A stretch of 64,000 nucleotides of DNA from Pyricularia pennisetigena (GCF_004337985.1 NW_021940918.1:434001-498000), one strand, 5' to 3'; positions 1 through 14,868 are shown, numbered from the stretch's first letter. A program made the numbers and translations. Notes: generated by a model not told the origin, from the sequence alone.

Positions 1-322
1 ACGACTTTGTTAGCAAGTCGACCGGGAAGAAGTCGACGCCGCTAAACATTGTCATGAAGCTGAGCTCTGCGGATGGCAGGCCTGCAGTGAAGCTCAGGTG
101 AGTTGTTGACTTTTTGTTCCAAAAATCCAAAAGTGACGTGTGCCTCCAAGGGCTGTATGAGGATCTCATGCTAATAATTGCATATGTAATACCAGCGACA
201 ACATTGGAAAGAACACGGGCGATGCAAACACCGTCGAGAAGGTCAAACGTGAAATTGGGTACGAGGAGAAGGACTGGGAGGGCGGTGACGAGACCTCGAG
301 GTGGGGAAAGGATCCAAAGTGA
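1..322 (+). CDS. NPT1: Nicotinate phosphoribosyltransferase, C-terminal end (partial)
   Basis: Two exons of a gene that begins left of the window: up to 97 (donor GTGAGT at 98) and 196-322 (acceptor CCAG before 196), giving the last 73 residues. The first exon reads DFVSKSTGKKSTPLNIVMKL and continues SSADGRPAVKLS; the second reads SDNIGKNTGDANTVEKVKRE and then a short acidic tail. This is the typical C-terminus of the eukaryotic NPT1 family, which converts nicotinate and PRPP to nicotinate mononucleotide in the Preiss-Handler NAD salvage pathway. The phosphate-binding loop and active site lie outside the window, so function is by family resemblance only. The two exons join in frame as AG+C (serine). 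SIN3 follows on the same strand. Confidence 0.85.
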
Positions 323-1553
323 GAACAATCCGAGGCTGGAATGGGTTGAAGATGTTTCTTTTGTATTTAGACCAAATGGAATCGATACCGCGGACGTGCT
401 GAAAATACTTCAAGCAATGCGCCGGTCTCTCTGCGAGCCAATGCGAGTTAAGGCAGGTTCAACGGCGCAAGCTAATGAGCTGTTACTGAGCCCCGTGCAC
501 CTAGTTTGCTTACCCACCTTAACCTTGCCTACTGTGGATAGATAAGGTATTTACATGCTCGCAGAACTGTAATCATTAATCCATGGGCTTCGACCAGTAT
601 TTTCCATCCAGTTGCTATCCGTTGCGGAGGGTTGGATGCCAGACAGGTCATGGTTGGGTTCGAGAATAAATGGATTGAACAGCGATTGATAAGTGGGTGA
701 AAGATCTCTTCAATTGATTATGCCACTCCCCCAGCAGATGATGACCTCAACTTCCGTAACCGGCGGACAGACGAGTAAAAAAAAAAAAAAAACACATTAC
801 CTAAGCGACCAAACAACAGAGAGCAGATCAGCCACATGGTATTCCTTGCCCAAGCTTGTAAGTATTCAGTCAAGTCTACAAGATATATCAAGTGACTTAT
901 ATTTAGTTTAACTCGAAATTTTATTGTATTTGTATCTTATCCTCTCCGAGTGCTAAGGGAGACTGGAGCACAGAGTTGAAGATTGAATTCCCATCAATCA
1001 ATCAATCAATCTCTCTCATGGGCCCGTCTGTGCTCGTATCCCGGTCATTGTGTCCACCCACTCAGAATTCTGCCACCGCCCTCCAACAGGAAAGGAGCTC
1101 TTGCCGTCGCATCGCGTCGCCCACCACCACAATCACCACCACCACCCGTCTCATAAGTTACCGCAGAGATATACTGACTCCGAGGCCGCAGTCACTGCTA
1201 GTCATCTGTTATCTACACGAAAACCTCATCATACAGACTGGCACTGATCTATGCCTCGAGAAATTTCGTGGCTGAAGCCGTAATATTACGTCTTTGCAGG
1301 AGCTGAGCGATCCTGCCACCACCAGTCGCAGTGTCGTCTACCACTTCAAGAGTGGGTAAGTCGGAATTTCTGTTTCTTGTTCTCTGTAAGCCTTTTGAGC
1401 CAGGCGCACCTCAAGCAAGCTTGAGCCTGCATCTTAGCAGCCTTTTGCCGTGCTTGATCAGAAGAACGTCTTGCTAACCGACTTAGCCTGACCCAGGCTC
1501 TCAGAAACACTCTCTCCGAGGTCCCGGAAAGCCCGCCTGGGCGATCAGGCCCT
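323..1553 (+). other. NPT1-SIN3 spacer and SIN3 leader with candidate UTR introns
   Basis: No coding region is supportable. It should hold the NPT1 3' UTR and the SIN3 promoter and leader. It contains a run of A near 779-792 and an (AATC)n tract near 993-1012. Candidate leader introns: a GTAAGT at 858 could pair with TTTGCAG ending near 1300, and a GTAAGT at 1356 could pair with acceptors ending at 1486 or 1496, downstream of a TTGCTAAC branch-like sequence near 1471-1478. The frame upstream of the SIN3 ATG stays open for some distance, so a longer N-terminus cannot be excluded. Confidence 0.5.
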
Positions 1554-4500
1554 ATGAATTCTCAACGGTCCCACGGCGGCGGTGCCTTTGACCGCGAGCG
1601 CGATCCTCGAGAACGTGACCTCGACGAGCACCGACACCGTCCACTTACACAAGAGGAAGCCGCGAATCGTGACCGTGAGCGAGACATCGACCGTGAACGC
1701 GAGCGGGAACACGCAGACCGGCAGCAGGCACGCGAGGCCTACCCGCCCGGAGCACCTCTTCACAGCACCGCTGGCTCGATACCAATCCACCAGCCCGTGG
1801 CATCACGAATAGCGGGCGTCATACACAGCCCCGGCGGCCTCCTGGGTGCCCACAACGGCGCGTCCGGCGGCCTGCCTTTGGGCGCACCCACGACGCAGTT
1901 AGCTGGTTTCGGCGGGCCGATGCACAGCGATCCCGCCAGACAGATGCCACCCCAACCCCCGAACCAGAACAGCACGGGCGGCCAGCAGCATCAGATGTTC
2001 GCGCCGATCCCCCAGCAAGCGGGAGGTCCCAACGGCTCCCTGGGTCCCGGAGGTAGCCCTAGATCCGTATTTGGCGGCCCGCTACAGCCAGAGAATGGTC
2101 GGGTACCTGGCCAGCAGGCCCCTCCACCCGCCGTCGTTCCTCCAGCACAAACAAGCTCTGCCGCTGGGCTCTCGCAGCAGGGTTCACAGCCTATTTTGAA
2201 TGTATGTCATGTCGTCATTGAACAGACCAAAAGTACAGCGAATCTCCAATGACTGCAAAGGCGTGAACTGACATTCGATAATCTCGTCTTCCAGGATGCT
2301 CTCAGCTACCTTGATCAAGTCAAAGCTCAGTTTCATGAACAACCCGATGTTTATAACCGATTCCTCGATATCATGAAAGATTTCAAGAGTCAAACGTATG
2401 TTGCGTGACCAAATAATTTGGAACCTACCATTATCTAACTTCCCGTGACCGTAGTATCGATACTCCTGGAGTGATCAATCGAGTTTCCGATCTTTTTGCT
2501 GGACACCCGAATCTCATACAAGGTTTCAACACGTTCTTGCCACCCGGTTACCGGATTGAGTGCGGGTTGGACAACAACCCCAACAGCATAAGGGTCACCA
2601 CACCGTCAGGTTCTACCGTTCACTCGATTGGGGCTGGAAGGGGCGCACTGCCGCCCGTGGACGGATCTGCAGGGCCCCCTGGTCAGAACTCACAGTACCT
2701 CGGTCCCAACAGCCGGCCAGGGAACTGGCAGCAGTCAGTACAGCACAGTATCGAAAGTCCTGAAGCCCAGTTCAGCGCACCCGCGCAACAGGGACCTGGT
2801 CCATTTGGCCCTGGCGGCGCTCCAGGCGGCCAATTTGATGGTCACAGCCCTGCCCATCAACAGCGTGTCGTGAGTTCGGGACAGCAACCTGGAGCTCCCA
2901 GCTCGGGTCTTGCGGCGGGCCCTGGCTCAGCGCTTCCTGGCCCTATGGCCAGAAATGCACAAACCCCGACGCCAGGTGCGCAGCCAGCTTCGTTGAATGG
3001 AAGTGCCTCGCAGCAAGGGGGTCAGCGGGGACCAGTTGAGTTCAATCATGCCATCAGTTATGTCAACAAGATCAAGGTAAGTCGTCAAACCTCGATAAGG
3101 TTGGCTGTGTGTATTTCATCTGCACGTCTCGTTGCTATGGCTGGGAGTGTATATCTATGTTTCCATGCGCATCATGCAGGGTCATGCATACAGCCGGCAC
3201 CTCCCTTTTGCGTTTGTTTATTGTCTCTTAAATCTGGCTTCCTTGTTCCAACCCCAGGGCATCGTGGAGCTAACCAGACCTAACCACAGAACCGATTCCA
3301 GGACAAGCCCGAAATCTATAAGCAATTTCTTGAGATACTGCAGACGTACCAGCGGGAACAGAAGCCGATCCAAGAGGTGTATGCTCAGGTTACCACCTTG
3401 TTCCATACAGCCCCGGATCTACTTGAGGACTTCAAGCAATTTCTCCCTGAGTCTGCTGCTCAGACCCGCACATTTGGTCAACGACCCGCCGAGGACGGCG
3501 GGCTTCTGAATCACATCAACCAGATGCCACAAGCTACCAATCCCGCTAGGGAAGGCCCCAAAATGCCTCCTGTCGGGAACTTTGCCGTCCCGGTCAGTGC
3601 CAGCAAGGACAACAAGAAGCGACCGCGAATAGAAAAGCCACCCATTGCAACGCCTCAGGCCCAACAGTCGCCGGCTGTTGGTCCCGCGTCTATCAACAGC
3701 GCGAACAAACGGACAAAAACCACACACAAGCCTTCTGGTGATGGTCCTTCTATTGAGCCATCTTTGACCCCGATCGTACCAGAACCAATGAGCCCGTCTG
3801 CATCGGCAAGCGTCTCTCAGGAGAAGGCGCTTAACTATCTCGAGCGTATCAAGAAGCACATTGGCAACAGGACGACTCTGCACGAATTCTTCAAACTCAT
3901 CAACCTTTACACGCAGGGCCTGATTGATAAGAACGTGCTCGTCCAAAAAGCTCAAATGATAATAGGCGCTAATGTCGAGCTTATGACGTGGTTTAAGAAC
4001 TTTGTTCGATATACAGGCGATGATGAGTTGGTTGAGAACAAGCCAGAACCTCCAACGGGCCGTGTGTCACTCAGCAACTGCCGCGGATACGGCCCAAGTT
4101 ACCGGCTGCTCCCGAAGCGAGAGCGACTAAAGCCATGTAGCGGGCGCGACGAGCTATGCAATTCAGTTCTGAACGACGAATGGGCTTCTCACCCGACATG
4201 GGCCTCGGAAGATAGTGGATTCGTGGCCCATCGCAAGAACGCCTTCGAAGAAGGTCTTCACCGGATCGAGGAAGAGCGTCACGACTACGACTTCTTTATA
4301 GAAGCCAATCAGAAGTGCATTCAGTTGCTGGAGCCAATTGCTCAGCAGATGCTGACCTTGAGCCCTGCCGAGAGGCAGAACTTTAGGATGCCCAGTGGGC
4401 TGGGAGGCCAGAGCACTTCGATCTACAAACGGGTGCTGAAGAAGGTGTACGGGGCAGACAAGGGGGCTGAAGTAGTCAACGACATGTTTCAGCATCCCTT

Positions 4501-6523
4501 CACGGTGGTACCCATAGTAATGGCTCGCCTCAAGCAGAAGGACGAGGAATGGCGGTTTAGTCAGGTATGTACAAGAACCCGGTTGTCATGTCTGGGCATG
4601 AAGACCTGGATATTGAACAAGAATGCTGACTGGGATCTTGAACAACAATAGCGTGAATGGGAAAAGGTATGGCAGAGTCAAACAAAAGCGATGCACCTGA
4701 AGAGTCTGGATCACCAGGGAATCCAGGTCAAGGGTAACGATAAGCGGACCCTGTCTGCCAAACACCTGGTTGATTTGATCAAGACCAAGCACGAGGAGCA
4801 AAAGCGGCAACGGGTCAACAAGGGCAAAGCGCCAAGGTTCCAGCACCTTTGGTCGTTTACGGACCAGGGAGTTCTCCTGGATTTACTCAGGTTCATGGTC
4901 CTGTATGCAATGAACAGCGGGCAGCACGGGTCTTCTGAGAAGGAAAGGATTCTAGAGTTCTTTGAGAACTCTGTGCCACAGTTCTTTGGAATACTTCCCG
5001 AGCAGGTCCGTCAGCACCTTGGCGATATTGACCGCGATGCTGGCGAGGAGGAAGCCGATGATAATACACCTGCTGAATTGACCAACGGCCGAAGCCGCCG
5101 GAATGGCAAGAAATCAGACCTCCTTCGTGGACTCTTGGACCCAGGTCGCAACGGCAGCAAGACTAGAAGTCAGCCCGAAGAAAGCAACACATCAGCCAGC
5201 AAGGAAACCACGCCCGATCAGGGCTCTGCCAATGAGGAGGAGATGGCCGATGCGCCCGATGATGGTTCTGCTACCGCAGAGAACGGCAACAACGAGCGGT
5301 GGCTGCAGAATCCTCCAAAGGCAACCGTATTGTCTGGTCACAATCCTCTGAGCGACGGCGACGGCGAGCTGAAGGCCGACGGGCTCTTCCCACGGCCGTG
5401 GTACAATTTCTTCTGCAACCAGACGATATTTGTCTTCTTCAGCGTCTTCCAGACATTGTACAAGCGCTTGAAGACCGTCAAGGAAAGCAAGGAGAGCGTG
5501 CTAGAGGAGATCAGGCGAGAGAAGGCAGACAAGCCTGCCAAGCAGTTGGGACTGGTCCACGATGAGATGAACTACTTTGATGGTGATCCCGAGACATTCT
5601 GGCCGAGGACAGTTGAGCTTATCGAAGATTTCATCACGGGTGAAATAGATGAGAGCAGGTATCAAGACGTCCTACGCCATTACTATCTGCAGTGTGGTTG
5701 GACATTGTACACCATCCAGGACTTGCTCAAAACCCTGTGCCGGCAAGCTCTCGTTTGCAACAACTCTGACAACAAGGAGAAGACACCGGACCTTGTTCAG
5801 CAATTCCTGACCGCCAAGAGTCAGGAGGAGACGAGTTATCAGGTTGAGATCAGTGCCCGCAAATTTGCGGAAAAGTGCATCAAGGACGGGGAGATGTTTA
5901 TGATTACCTGGGTAAGTGAAGGATACGTATCCGTATCTCTTGTGCCTCGGCGACTGTTGAAGGGCATGCTAACAAAGGAAAACGTTGTACAACAGGCTCC
6001 AAGCAGCAATGAGGCAACGGTACGCTGGTTACCAAAGGATGACACGACCTTCCACGCGGAAGAAATGGAGCCGACGGATCGCTGGAGGTACTACATCGCT
6101 TCCTACATGCGAGTCGACCCGACTGAGGGGGTGCCTAAGCTACGTCTCCAAAAGACGGTTTTAGCACGCAACCTACCATCCTCGGACTCGGACTCGGATG
6201 ACGGCGCTGTTCCTAAGCCGCTTTCTTATAACGAAGGTCTCGGCCTGCGGATCTGCGTCAACTCGTCCAAGATAGTATATGAGAAGGAGACGTCCGAGTA
6301 CATGATCTACAACATGACGTCACTCTCGGAGGAGAGGCGTGCCTTTGATCGGGACCGGCGCGCTCAACTATTCCGCGAGAAGCTGATCATGAACAACGCC
6401 TGGATGAAGGACCTGAGCCAGGTTGAGGTTCAAGGAATGAATGAGGATTTCCAGCGGTGGGCTAAGGACGGCATTGCACCAGGCACCTCATCGACGGGCG
6501 GTGCTGGTGGATCTTCTACATAG
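1554..6523 (+). CDS. SIN3: SIN3 transcriptional corepressor, scaffold of the histone deacetylase complex
   Basis: Six exons: 1554-2201, 2295-2395, 2455-3076, 3290-4564, 4652-5911 and 5996-6523, giving 1477 residues, normal for fungal SIN3. Sin3 is the nuclear scaffold that brings an Rpd3-class deacetylase to DNA-bound repressors. Order of domains: a Pro/Gly/Gln-rich N-terminus with Arg-Asp/Glu repeats; PAH1 from about 217 ([20 protein letters not shown]); PAH2 from about 445 ([13 protein letters not shown], with [10 protein letters not shown] after the splice); PAH3 from about 636 ([10 protein letters not shown]); the HDAC-interaction region from about 725 (GPSYRLLPK, then [13 protein letters not shown]); and a long C-terminal Sin3 region. 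All joins keep frame. The last intron (5912-5995) is 84 nt, lacks stops and has a GCTAAC branch site, so retention would insert 28 residues. The start was chosen because MNSQR is followed at once by the expected low-complexity fungal N-terminus. Confidence 0.93.
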
Positions 6524-6943
6524 GCCTTTGCAGTGACGAGCTGCGTCGGTCTGCGTTTGCAAGTGTAGCCATTTGTACTTGTTTTGTGCTTTGTTCATCT
6601 TCTCTGCCTTGCTCAGTCCACCATCGTCGGTTGGGTCAGCGGAGGGTTTTTTTTTTTTTTTTTTAAAGGAGTATTCGTTCTCCTTTTTTCCGTTTTGTTT
6701 ATCGGTTGCATATCGGGTCTGGGGTCTCGCTTGCGTTTTGAATTACTTTTTTTTTTTTTTTTAACTTTCCATGTTACTTTGCCGGCGCTTGGTGAAATTC
6801 GCTGAAGCGAGTCCGGTAGTGCCTTCAAGCGCTGGGTACTTTGTTTTCCCCTCTTCCTTCTTTCTTTTCTCCCCTTCTTCACACGTTATTCATTTCATCT
6901 TATTCTTGTCTTTTTTTCTGTGGTTTTCTCACATCTCTATTTC

Positions 6944-6978
<35 letters not shown>

Positions 6979-7426
6979 TTTTTTCAACATTCCCTGCCCG
7001 CCTGGCGTTGATCAACGTGTCCCGGACAAGAAAATGAATTGCAGTTAGTCAAAGAGGGTTTGTTGATATTCGACCCGAAATCACAACATACATACGCATA
7101 GATTGACGCGGTTGATATTTCCTAATACACCATTCACATTGCGATGCGATGAGGCACTAGTAATTTTTGACGCACAGGTAGCAGCTCATGAGGTATCTAT
7201 CGTGAAGTAATTTTCAATTTTTTTTTTCTTATTCTCTTCTGAGGTCCTCGTCTCGCTCATAGCCTGCTAACAAAAAAATCTCCTGGTACTATCTATCATT
7301 CCGCGAAGCAAAATAAGGAATATACAAAGTGATCTTTTTTGCAGTTCGAAGCAGCCTTATGAACAGTTTGGCTTCAATATTTGTTGTTATGGGTATTAAT
7401 TAGAGATTGGACCTCTGCCACCGTTC
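6524..7426. other. Convergent SIN3/ERG10 3' spacer rich in T tracts
   Basis: This lies between two convergent gene ends and holds no credible gene. It has several pure T runs (about 6647-6664, 6749-6762 and 6962-6984) and a short GT repeat at 6949-6961. These are consistent with 3' UTR and polyadenylation regions. Small reading frames here translate to poly-Phe/Lys. Confidence 0.6.
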
Positions 7427-8881
<1,455 letters not shown>

Positions 8882-10161
8882 GATGTTTTGAGGTGGTTAG
8901 GATGGATGGGGAGAGCGAGGCCTTTGATTCTAATGCAAAGGGTGTCTGCAGTTGGCTGAACCCAAACCAAGGGGGACGAGTGGGTAGATGGTTGTTAAAT
9001 AGGACCTGCAAACACAAATTCAAGGACGGAGACAAGGAACGGTGAAGGAGATGCGGTTGGTGTGGGATGAACCGACACCAAAAGGTGGTTGAGGGGAACA
9101 TTTAAAAAGCTTGGGAGCTCTTTCCACATCCAGTGTTGCCCCACCGTTCAGACGGATGACAGGTGCCTGCATCGGCTTTGGTCTGTTAGCGTGCAGCGTT
9201 TACGGCCATTGCGGGTCTTTCGGCCCATGTCGAGTTATATATCTACATCGTATCGTCCGAGGTTCATTCTTATCCAGTGGTGGTCCTGAATAAACGACAT
9301 GCTCGTCGTGCAGCAATCTTCATTATGCGCCTGAGTAGGTGGGTTTTGATAGCTATAAAAGATAGCTATGTCCACCGAAATTAGCCGGTCTCGGAGCGAC
9401 GTTATTCATTCAGGTTAGTAGAGTCAAACGTACACAAGGAAGAAAGCATGTGGATGGTTACGGACAAGGTTTGGGTGTATTAAATACGATGTATAAAAAA
9501 AAAAAATAAAATAAAATAAAAAAACACCAAGATGCGTGCATTTGTCAGACCGCCTATAAACCCTACCGAAGCCATGAATGCAGGAATGAAACATTTCTTG
9601 ATAGTTTTCAATCGCCGAGAACCCGATGGCACAGACTGTCATTTATACAATATTCATCAGTTAGCAGAACGATATACTTGGGATCAAACGCACATGATTG
9701 CGACCGAGCTTACCGTATGATTCGGTTCAGACGAGAAAAGTAACTCTGGCAGTCCGTAATTAATACTGCATGCGGATAATGAGGTCCCATGTAACGGCTG
9801 CTTGGGCGGATGGCTTGACGACGACCAACGCAGGTGGGGGCGGGACCAGCTGCGGGAGCGTATCGATAAGCATGGCCCAGCGAAAAAAAAAGTGAATTGG
9901 AACAGCAAGCATCCCTGCATCGCGTTGCCGACGCGGTTTAGCCTGGGGCGCATCATGATGGATCAATCTGGTGCTGGTCCATAAACGCAGTCGAAATACC
10001 ATCCACCCCTAGGTCTTTGGCAGTGAAACCACCGAAGCGCTGTACATACCAATTCCACGCCACGTCGTATATTGGAACTACCCGCTCAGCTCAGATACGG
10101 TCGCTTCGTTTCCCTTCTCAGCTCTTTCCTACAGGGGTCGCCCATCGCTCTGCCTGTCGCA
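8882..10161. promoter_or_regulatory. Divergent promoter interval ERG10 / SNU114
   Basis: About 1.3 kb between two divergently transcribed starts. Reading frames of about 60 codons are present (for example around 9532-9720 and 9802-9984) but have no recognisable family or splice support. An A-rich run with AAAAT repeats lies near 9497-9523. I could not assign a binding site or TATA box. Confidence 0.45.
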
Positions 10162-13100
10162 ATGGATGATCTTTACGACGAGTGAGTCGCTCTCTAGCTA
10201 GATAGACAGCTCCTGCTGGCTCGACTGACCAACATCGCTTGCAGGTTCGGCAACTTTATCGGGGAGGAGGCTGAGGCTTCCGAGGAAGAGCCGGATCACG
10301 GCCGGGACGCCAGCAATTATGTCTACGATGATGCCTCAGAAGTTGGCGCAGATGGCGCAGGCGCTGATCTGATGGAGATTGATGGTACGAATGTCACTGA
10401 GCCCCAGAATGGCGCTGTTTTGGGGGCGCATATTTACTGATGCTTAATATCGACTCCGTCCTCACAGATGGCCGCCCTTCTAACGCCGTGGTCCTTCACG
10501 AGGACAAGCAGTATTACCCATCTGCACAGCAGGTTTATGGCGAAGATGTTGAAACGATGGTACAGGAGGAGGACGCCCAACCATTGACACAACCCATCAT
10601 CGCTCCCGTCGAAACGAAGAAGTTTACAGTGGAAGAGGCAGATCTGCCTCCCGTCTTCTTCGACCGCAGCTTCATGGCCGACCTCATGCGGTATCCCGAA
10701 CAGACCAGGAATATCGCATTCGCCGGCCATCTGCACCACGGCAAAACCTCTTTCATGGATATGCTAGTTTTGGAAACGCACGACATTGGCGAGAAGCTCG
10801 AAAAGCGCACCGGCAAGCAACGGAACGAACAGCTGAGGTACACCGACGTACACGTCCTTGAGAGGGAGAGGGGATTGTCACTTAAGGCGGCCCCCATGAG
10901 CTTGGTCCTAGAGAGCACCAAGGGCAAATCGCACCTGTTCAACATGATCGACACACCAGGTCATGTCAACTTCGTCGATGAGGTCGCCTCGGCCCTGAGA
11001 CTGGTCGACGGCGTGTGCTTAGTGGTTGACGTGCTCGAAGGAGTCCAGATCAACACGGAGCAGATAATAAAGCATGCTGTGTTGGAAGACCTTCCCATGA
11101 CGCTCATAGTCAACAAGCTGGACAGACTCATCCTCGAACTTAAACTCCCCCCCAACGATGCTTACTTTAAACTGAAGCACGTCATCGAGGAGGTAAACAC
11201 GGTCATAACAGACACAGCGGTAGGACAGCCTGGAAAAGCCGAGAAATGGCGGCTAAGTCCAGAAAAGGGCAATGTCTTGTTTGCCTGTTCAGACATGGGC
11301 TGGTGCTTTACCCTGCAATCCTTCTCCAAGTTTTATGCAGACACGTATGCACCCCTTGACCATACCGAGTTCGCCCGGAGGCTGTGGGGTGACATCTATT
11401 TCAACCCTCAAAAGCGTTCCTTCACCAGGAAGCCTGTCGAGGAAGGCGCTAAAAGGTCATTTGTCAAATTCGTCATGGAGCCCATATACAAGCTCTTCGC
11501 CCACTCTATCAGCGACAGCCCAGATGAGCTCAAAAAGGTGATTGGTAGCTTAGGAATCACCTTGAAGCCATCCCAGCTCAGATCAGACGCCCAAGTGCTA
11601 CTCAGACTGGTGTGCCAGCAGTTTTTTGGCGCCTCATCTGGCTTCGTGGATATGGTAGTGGCACACATCCCCTCACCTGTGGCAGCAGCCGAGGGCAGGT
11701 TACAGCGGCACTACACTGGTCCCTTGGATACGGAGGTTGCCAAATCAATGGCTTCCTGCAACCAGGATGGCCCGTTGGTCATTCAGGTTACAAAGCTCTT
11801 CAGCTCACCAGATGCCAAGACTTTCCATTCTTTTGGGCGAGTGATGAGCGGAACTGCGACCCCTGGTGCCGAAGTTCGAGTTCTTGGAGAGGGCTATTCT
11901 GTTGATGATGAGGAAGATATGGCTATCGCTAGGGTATCTGACGTCTGGATCTCTGAGACAAAATACAACATACCGACAGACGGCGTGCCGGCGGGCAACT
12001 TTGTTCTCCTCGGTGGCGTGGACAACTCGATAGTCAAGTCCGCGACAATAGTCGACAAGACGTTTGAGAACGGCGAGGATGCCTACATTTTCAAGCCCGT
12101 CACCCACTTTACACAATCCGTCTTTAAAGTCGCTGTCGAGCCCATCAACCCTTCAGAACTACCCAAGATGCTCGACGGCATCCGCAAGATCAACAAGAGC
12201 TATCCCTTAATTACCACCAAGGTTGAAGAGTCGGGCGAGCATGTAATTCTCGGTACGGGCGAGCTGTACATGGATTGTGTGTTGCACGACCTGCGGCGGC
12301 TGTACGCCGACATGGAGATCAAGGTGTCGGATCCAGTCACGAGGTTTTGCGAAACAGTTGTGGAGGAGTCTGCCACCAAATGCTACGCCATCACGCCAAA
12401 CAAGAAGAACAGAATTACCATGGTAGCAGAGCCACTGGGTGACGAAATCGCTCGCGATATCGAGACCGGAGCAGTCAAGATCAAGGATCCAGTGCGCAAG
12501 ATTGCCAAATTCTTCCAGGAGAAGCACGAGTGGGACCTTCTAGCCGCGAGGAGCATCTGGGCGTTCGGTCCCGAGGAGAATGGGCCCAACATATTACAGG
12601 ACGACACGCTGCCTACCGAAGTGGACAAGAAGCTGCTCAACACAGTAAAGGAGTCAATCCGTCAAGGTTTCAGCTGGGCGACCAGAGAAGGGCCGCTCTG
12701 CGAAGAACGTGAGTTCCTGCATGCACGCATACACGCGCACCCTCTCTCTACCTCAATCTGCCCCTGGCTGGTGTCATGTCTTGTCATGTTTGCCTTTTCA
12801 TGCGTGAATATTCAAACCAGGAATTCGCCTTCCATCTCAAGTCCCCAACCCCTTAAGTGCGAAACCATAACTGACAGTGATTATTAACAACACCCCCCCG
12901 CAGCGATTCGAAACACAAAATTCAAGATCATGGATGCAGCACTGTCTCAAGAGGCAATATACCGTGGAGGTGGACAGATCATCCCTACCTCGCGACGGGC
13001 CTGCTACTCGTCATTCCTTATGGCCTCGCCTCGCCTCATGGAGCCGACATATGCCGTCTCGATGATTGGATCACAGGACTCGGTTGCACAGCTGTACAAC

Positions 13101-13472
13101 ACGCTCGCGCGCCGCCGTGGCCACGTGCTCTCGGACGGGCCCATCGCAGGGACGCCGCTCTACCGTGTCAGCGGTTTGATCCCGGTCATCGACTCGTTTG
13201 GATTTGAGACGGACCTGCGGATCGGCAGCGCCGGCTCCGCAACGGTAAGCCTCGTCTTTGACCGCTGGAGCATCGTGCCGGGCGACCCACTCGACCGCGA
13301 GGTGGTCCTGCGGCCCCTGCTGCCGGCTAGCGCGCAGGCGACGGCACGCGACTTTGTGCTCAAGACCAGGCGCAGGAAGGGGCTGAGCGAGGACGTCAGC
13401 GTCGCCAAGTTTCTGGAGCCAGAGTTTCACAGCGAGCTCATCTCTAGCGGCATTCTGGGCGAGTCCATGTAA
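10162..13472 (+). CDS. SNU114: U5 snRNP GTPase Snu114 (EFTUD2/Cwf10), EF-2-like
   Basis: Four exons: 10162-10181, 10245-10384, 10468-12708 and 12904-13472, giving 989 residues, close to the usual 970-1010. Snu114 is the EF-2-like GTPase of the U5 snRNP that controls Brr2 and Prp8 during spliceosome activation and disassembly. The protein begins MDDLYDEFGNFIGEE with the acidic N-terminal extension that separates Snu114 from EF-2. The GTPase motifs are AGHLHHGKTS (about 138-147), DTPGHVNFVDE and NKLDRL. EF-2-like domains II-V follow, ending near SPRLMEPTYAVSMIG and a tail without the EF-2 diphthamide site. The first coding exon is only 20 nt. The last intron (195 nt) is resolved by the conserved PIRNTKFKI junction. 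Confidence 0.94.
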
Positions 13473-14868
13473 GTGCGCTTAAAAGGCGATATTGACCCTT
13501 TAGCGGCCTGCAGGGCGGCGGGAGGAAGAGATGGCTTCGACCTTTTCGGTGTGTGGCAGACTAACGCGTGGGTGGGTGTTTTATTCCTTTATTTTGCGGG
13601 CGCATCAATATTTAACGTCCCAACCTATATTTACAATGCTGATCTTGCGTCCGAGGAAGAGGCTATGTACAAGTTCACATCAAATTCAGTCAATCATGTC
13701 TTTTACGCCTCATGTTTGACGCTGGTAATAACTGCCGATGATTCTTGGCTGTGCTCAAAATAATTTCTTGGGTGTTTACAAAAAAACCATGGCGCATGGT
13801 CCTGTCTTCCTTGAACGGTTCCACGCCCTTCCCTCCGGCTCGGGATCGATCAGAATGAACATGCGGGGAAATGCAACTTGGTCGAATAGACAAATTTCGG
13901 TGTGTGTTGCATAAAGTAGGTGTAGCCCGTTGGATACTACTGCAATATACTGCAGGGTGTTTCCATTTCCCTTCCCCCCTCCCCCCTCCCCCTTCCTGTT
14001 AATACCTGGAATTAAAAATAGAAAAATGCCAAATCCGTATGCTGCTTGAGTTTCAGAACCACTTAAGGAGGGTCAGGGTCGATGGTGTGACGCCCAAACT
14101 TTACAGCCCTCTGGGGTAAAGAGAAAAAAGGGAGACGGAAAAACCGTTTGCTTCACCACAAAAACCCAAGGGGGGCAGGGGAACGGTTGCCAAGATGCAG
14201 GGGCAGCTTGGCTGCTCGCAGAGCCTCTTTGCCGGGTTGACGGTTTTGGATGTTTTCAACGATGAACTGTGGAAGAATGATACTTACTGTAGTGCAGAGT
14301 ACCCATGCTGTAAATGACAGGTCATTGATTGTTGCTGCTGTACAATAATTTAAGATGCCCGTGCCCACAAGCTTCCAGGGATGCGGAGGGGCTGATGACA
14401 GCATGGGCTCTTCTCCACTCGGCAGTATTCCAGGCCGTTTTGCCGTGGCTGTTCTCAGCAGCGGGTGCGACGCTTTATTGGATCGGTGATTGTGATCGCC
14501 ACTTAATCGTCTTGGATCGGGTGCAGGGCTGTCACTTGTATTGTCGCAATAGAAAAATGTCTCCTGTACCAGAGCGAGACCAGCCCAGCCCCCTTGGAAT
14601 TTGCGTATTTGAAGGGTTGAACACTGATTCGTGGAATTGGGTCCGAGGAGCTGAAGTTTGTGTCGTTGATGGAATATTTTTAATTATTTAAATTTTTTGC
14701 CTTTGTCGCTTTGGTCTTTTGCATTCTTCAAACACCCCTTGTCAATTTCGAAAAAAAAAAAAAAGGGGCAGGTTTGAGCCATATGCAAAGCAAAGCGAAA
14801 AAAGAAAGAAGTAACAGTTTTGCCACACTAAGGGGGAAATCTCATGCAGTATATTGAAAGCAAACAAT
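13473..14868. other. Convergent SNU114/CIA2 spacer
   Basis: About 1.4 kb between convergent gene ends. I see no gene, tRNA-like box or repeat of note beyond a C/T run near 13970-13995 and an A tract near 14750-14764. Short frames here have no family resemblance or splice support. Confidence 0.5.

Noticed and set aside
114..545. 143-codon plus-strand frame over the NPT1 end
   Set aside because: It runs through an intron and the 3' UTR in a different frame from the well-conserved NPT1 exons and begins at a non-ATG codon.
640..670. GGGTTCGAGAAT as a tRNA B box
   Set aside because: No matching A box, acceptor stem or anticodon arm can be built around it.
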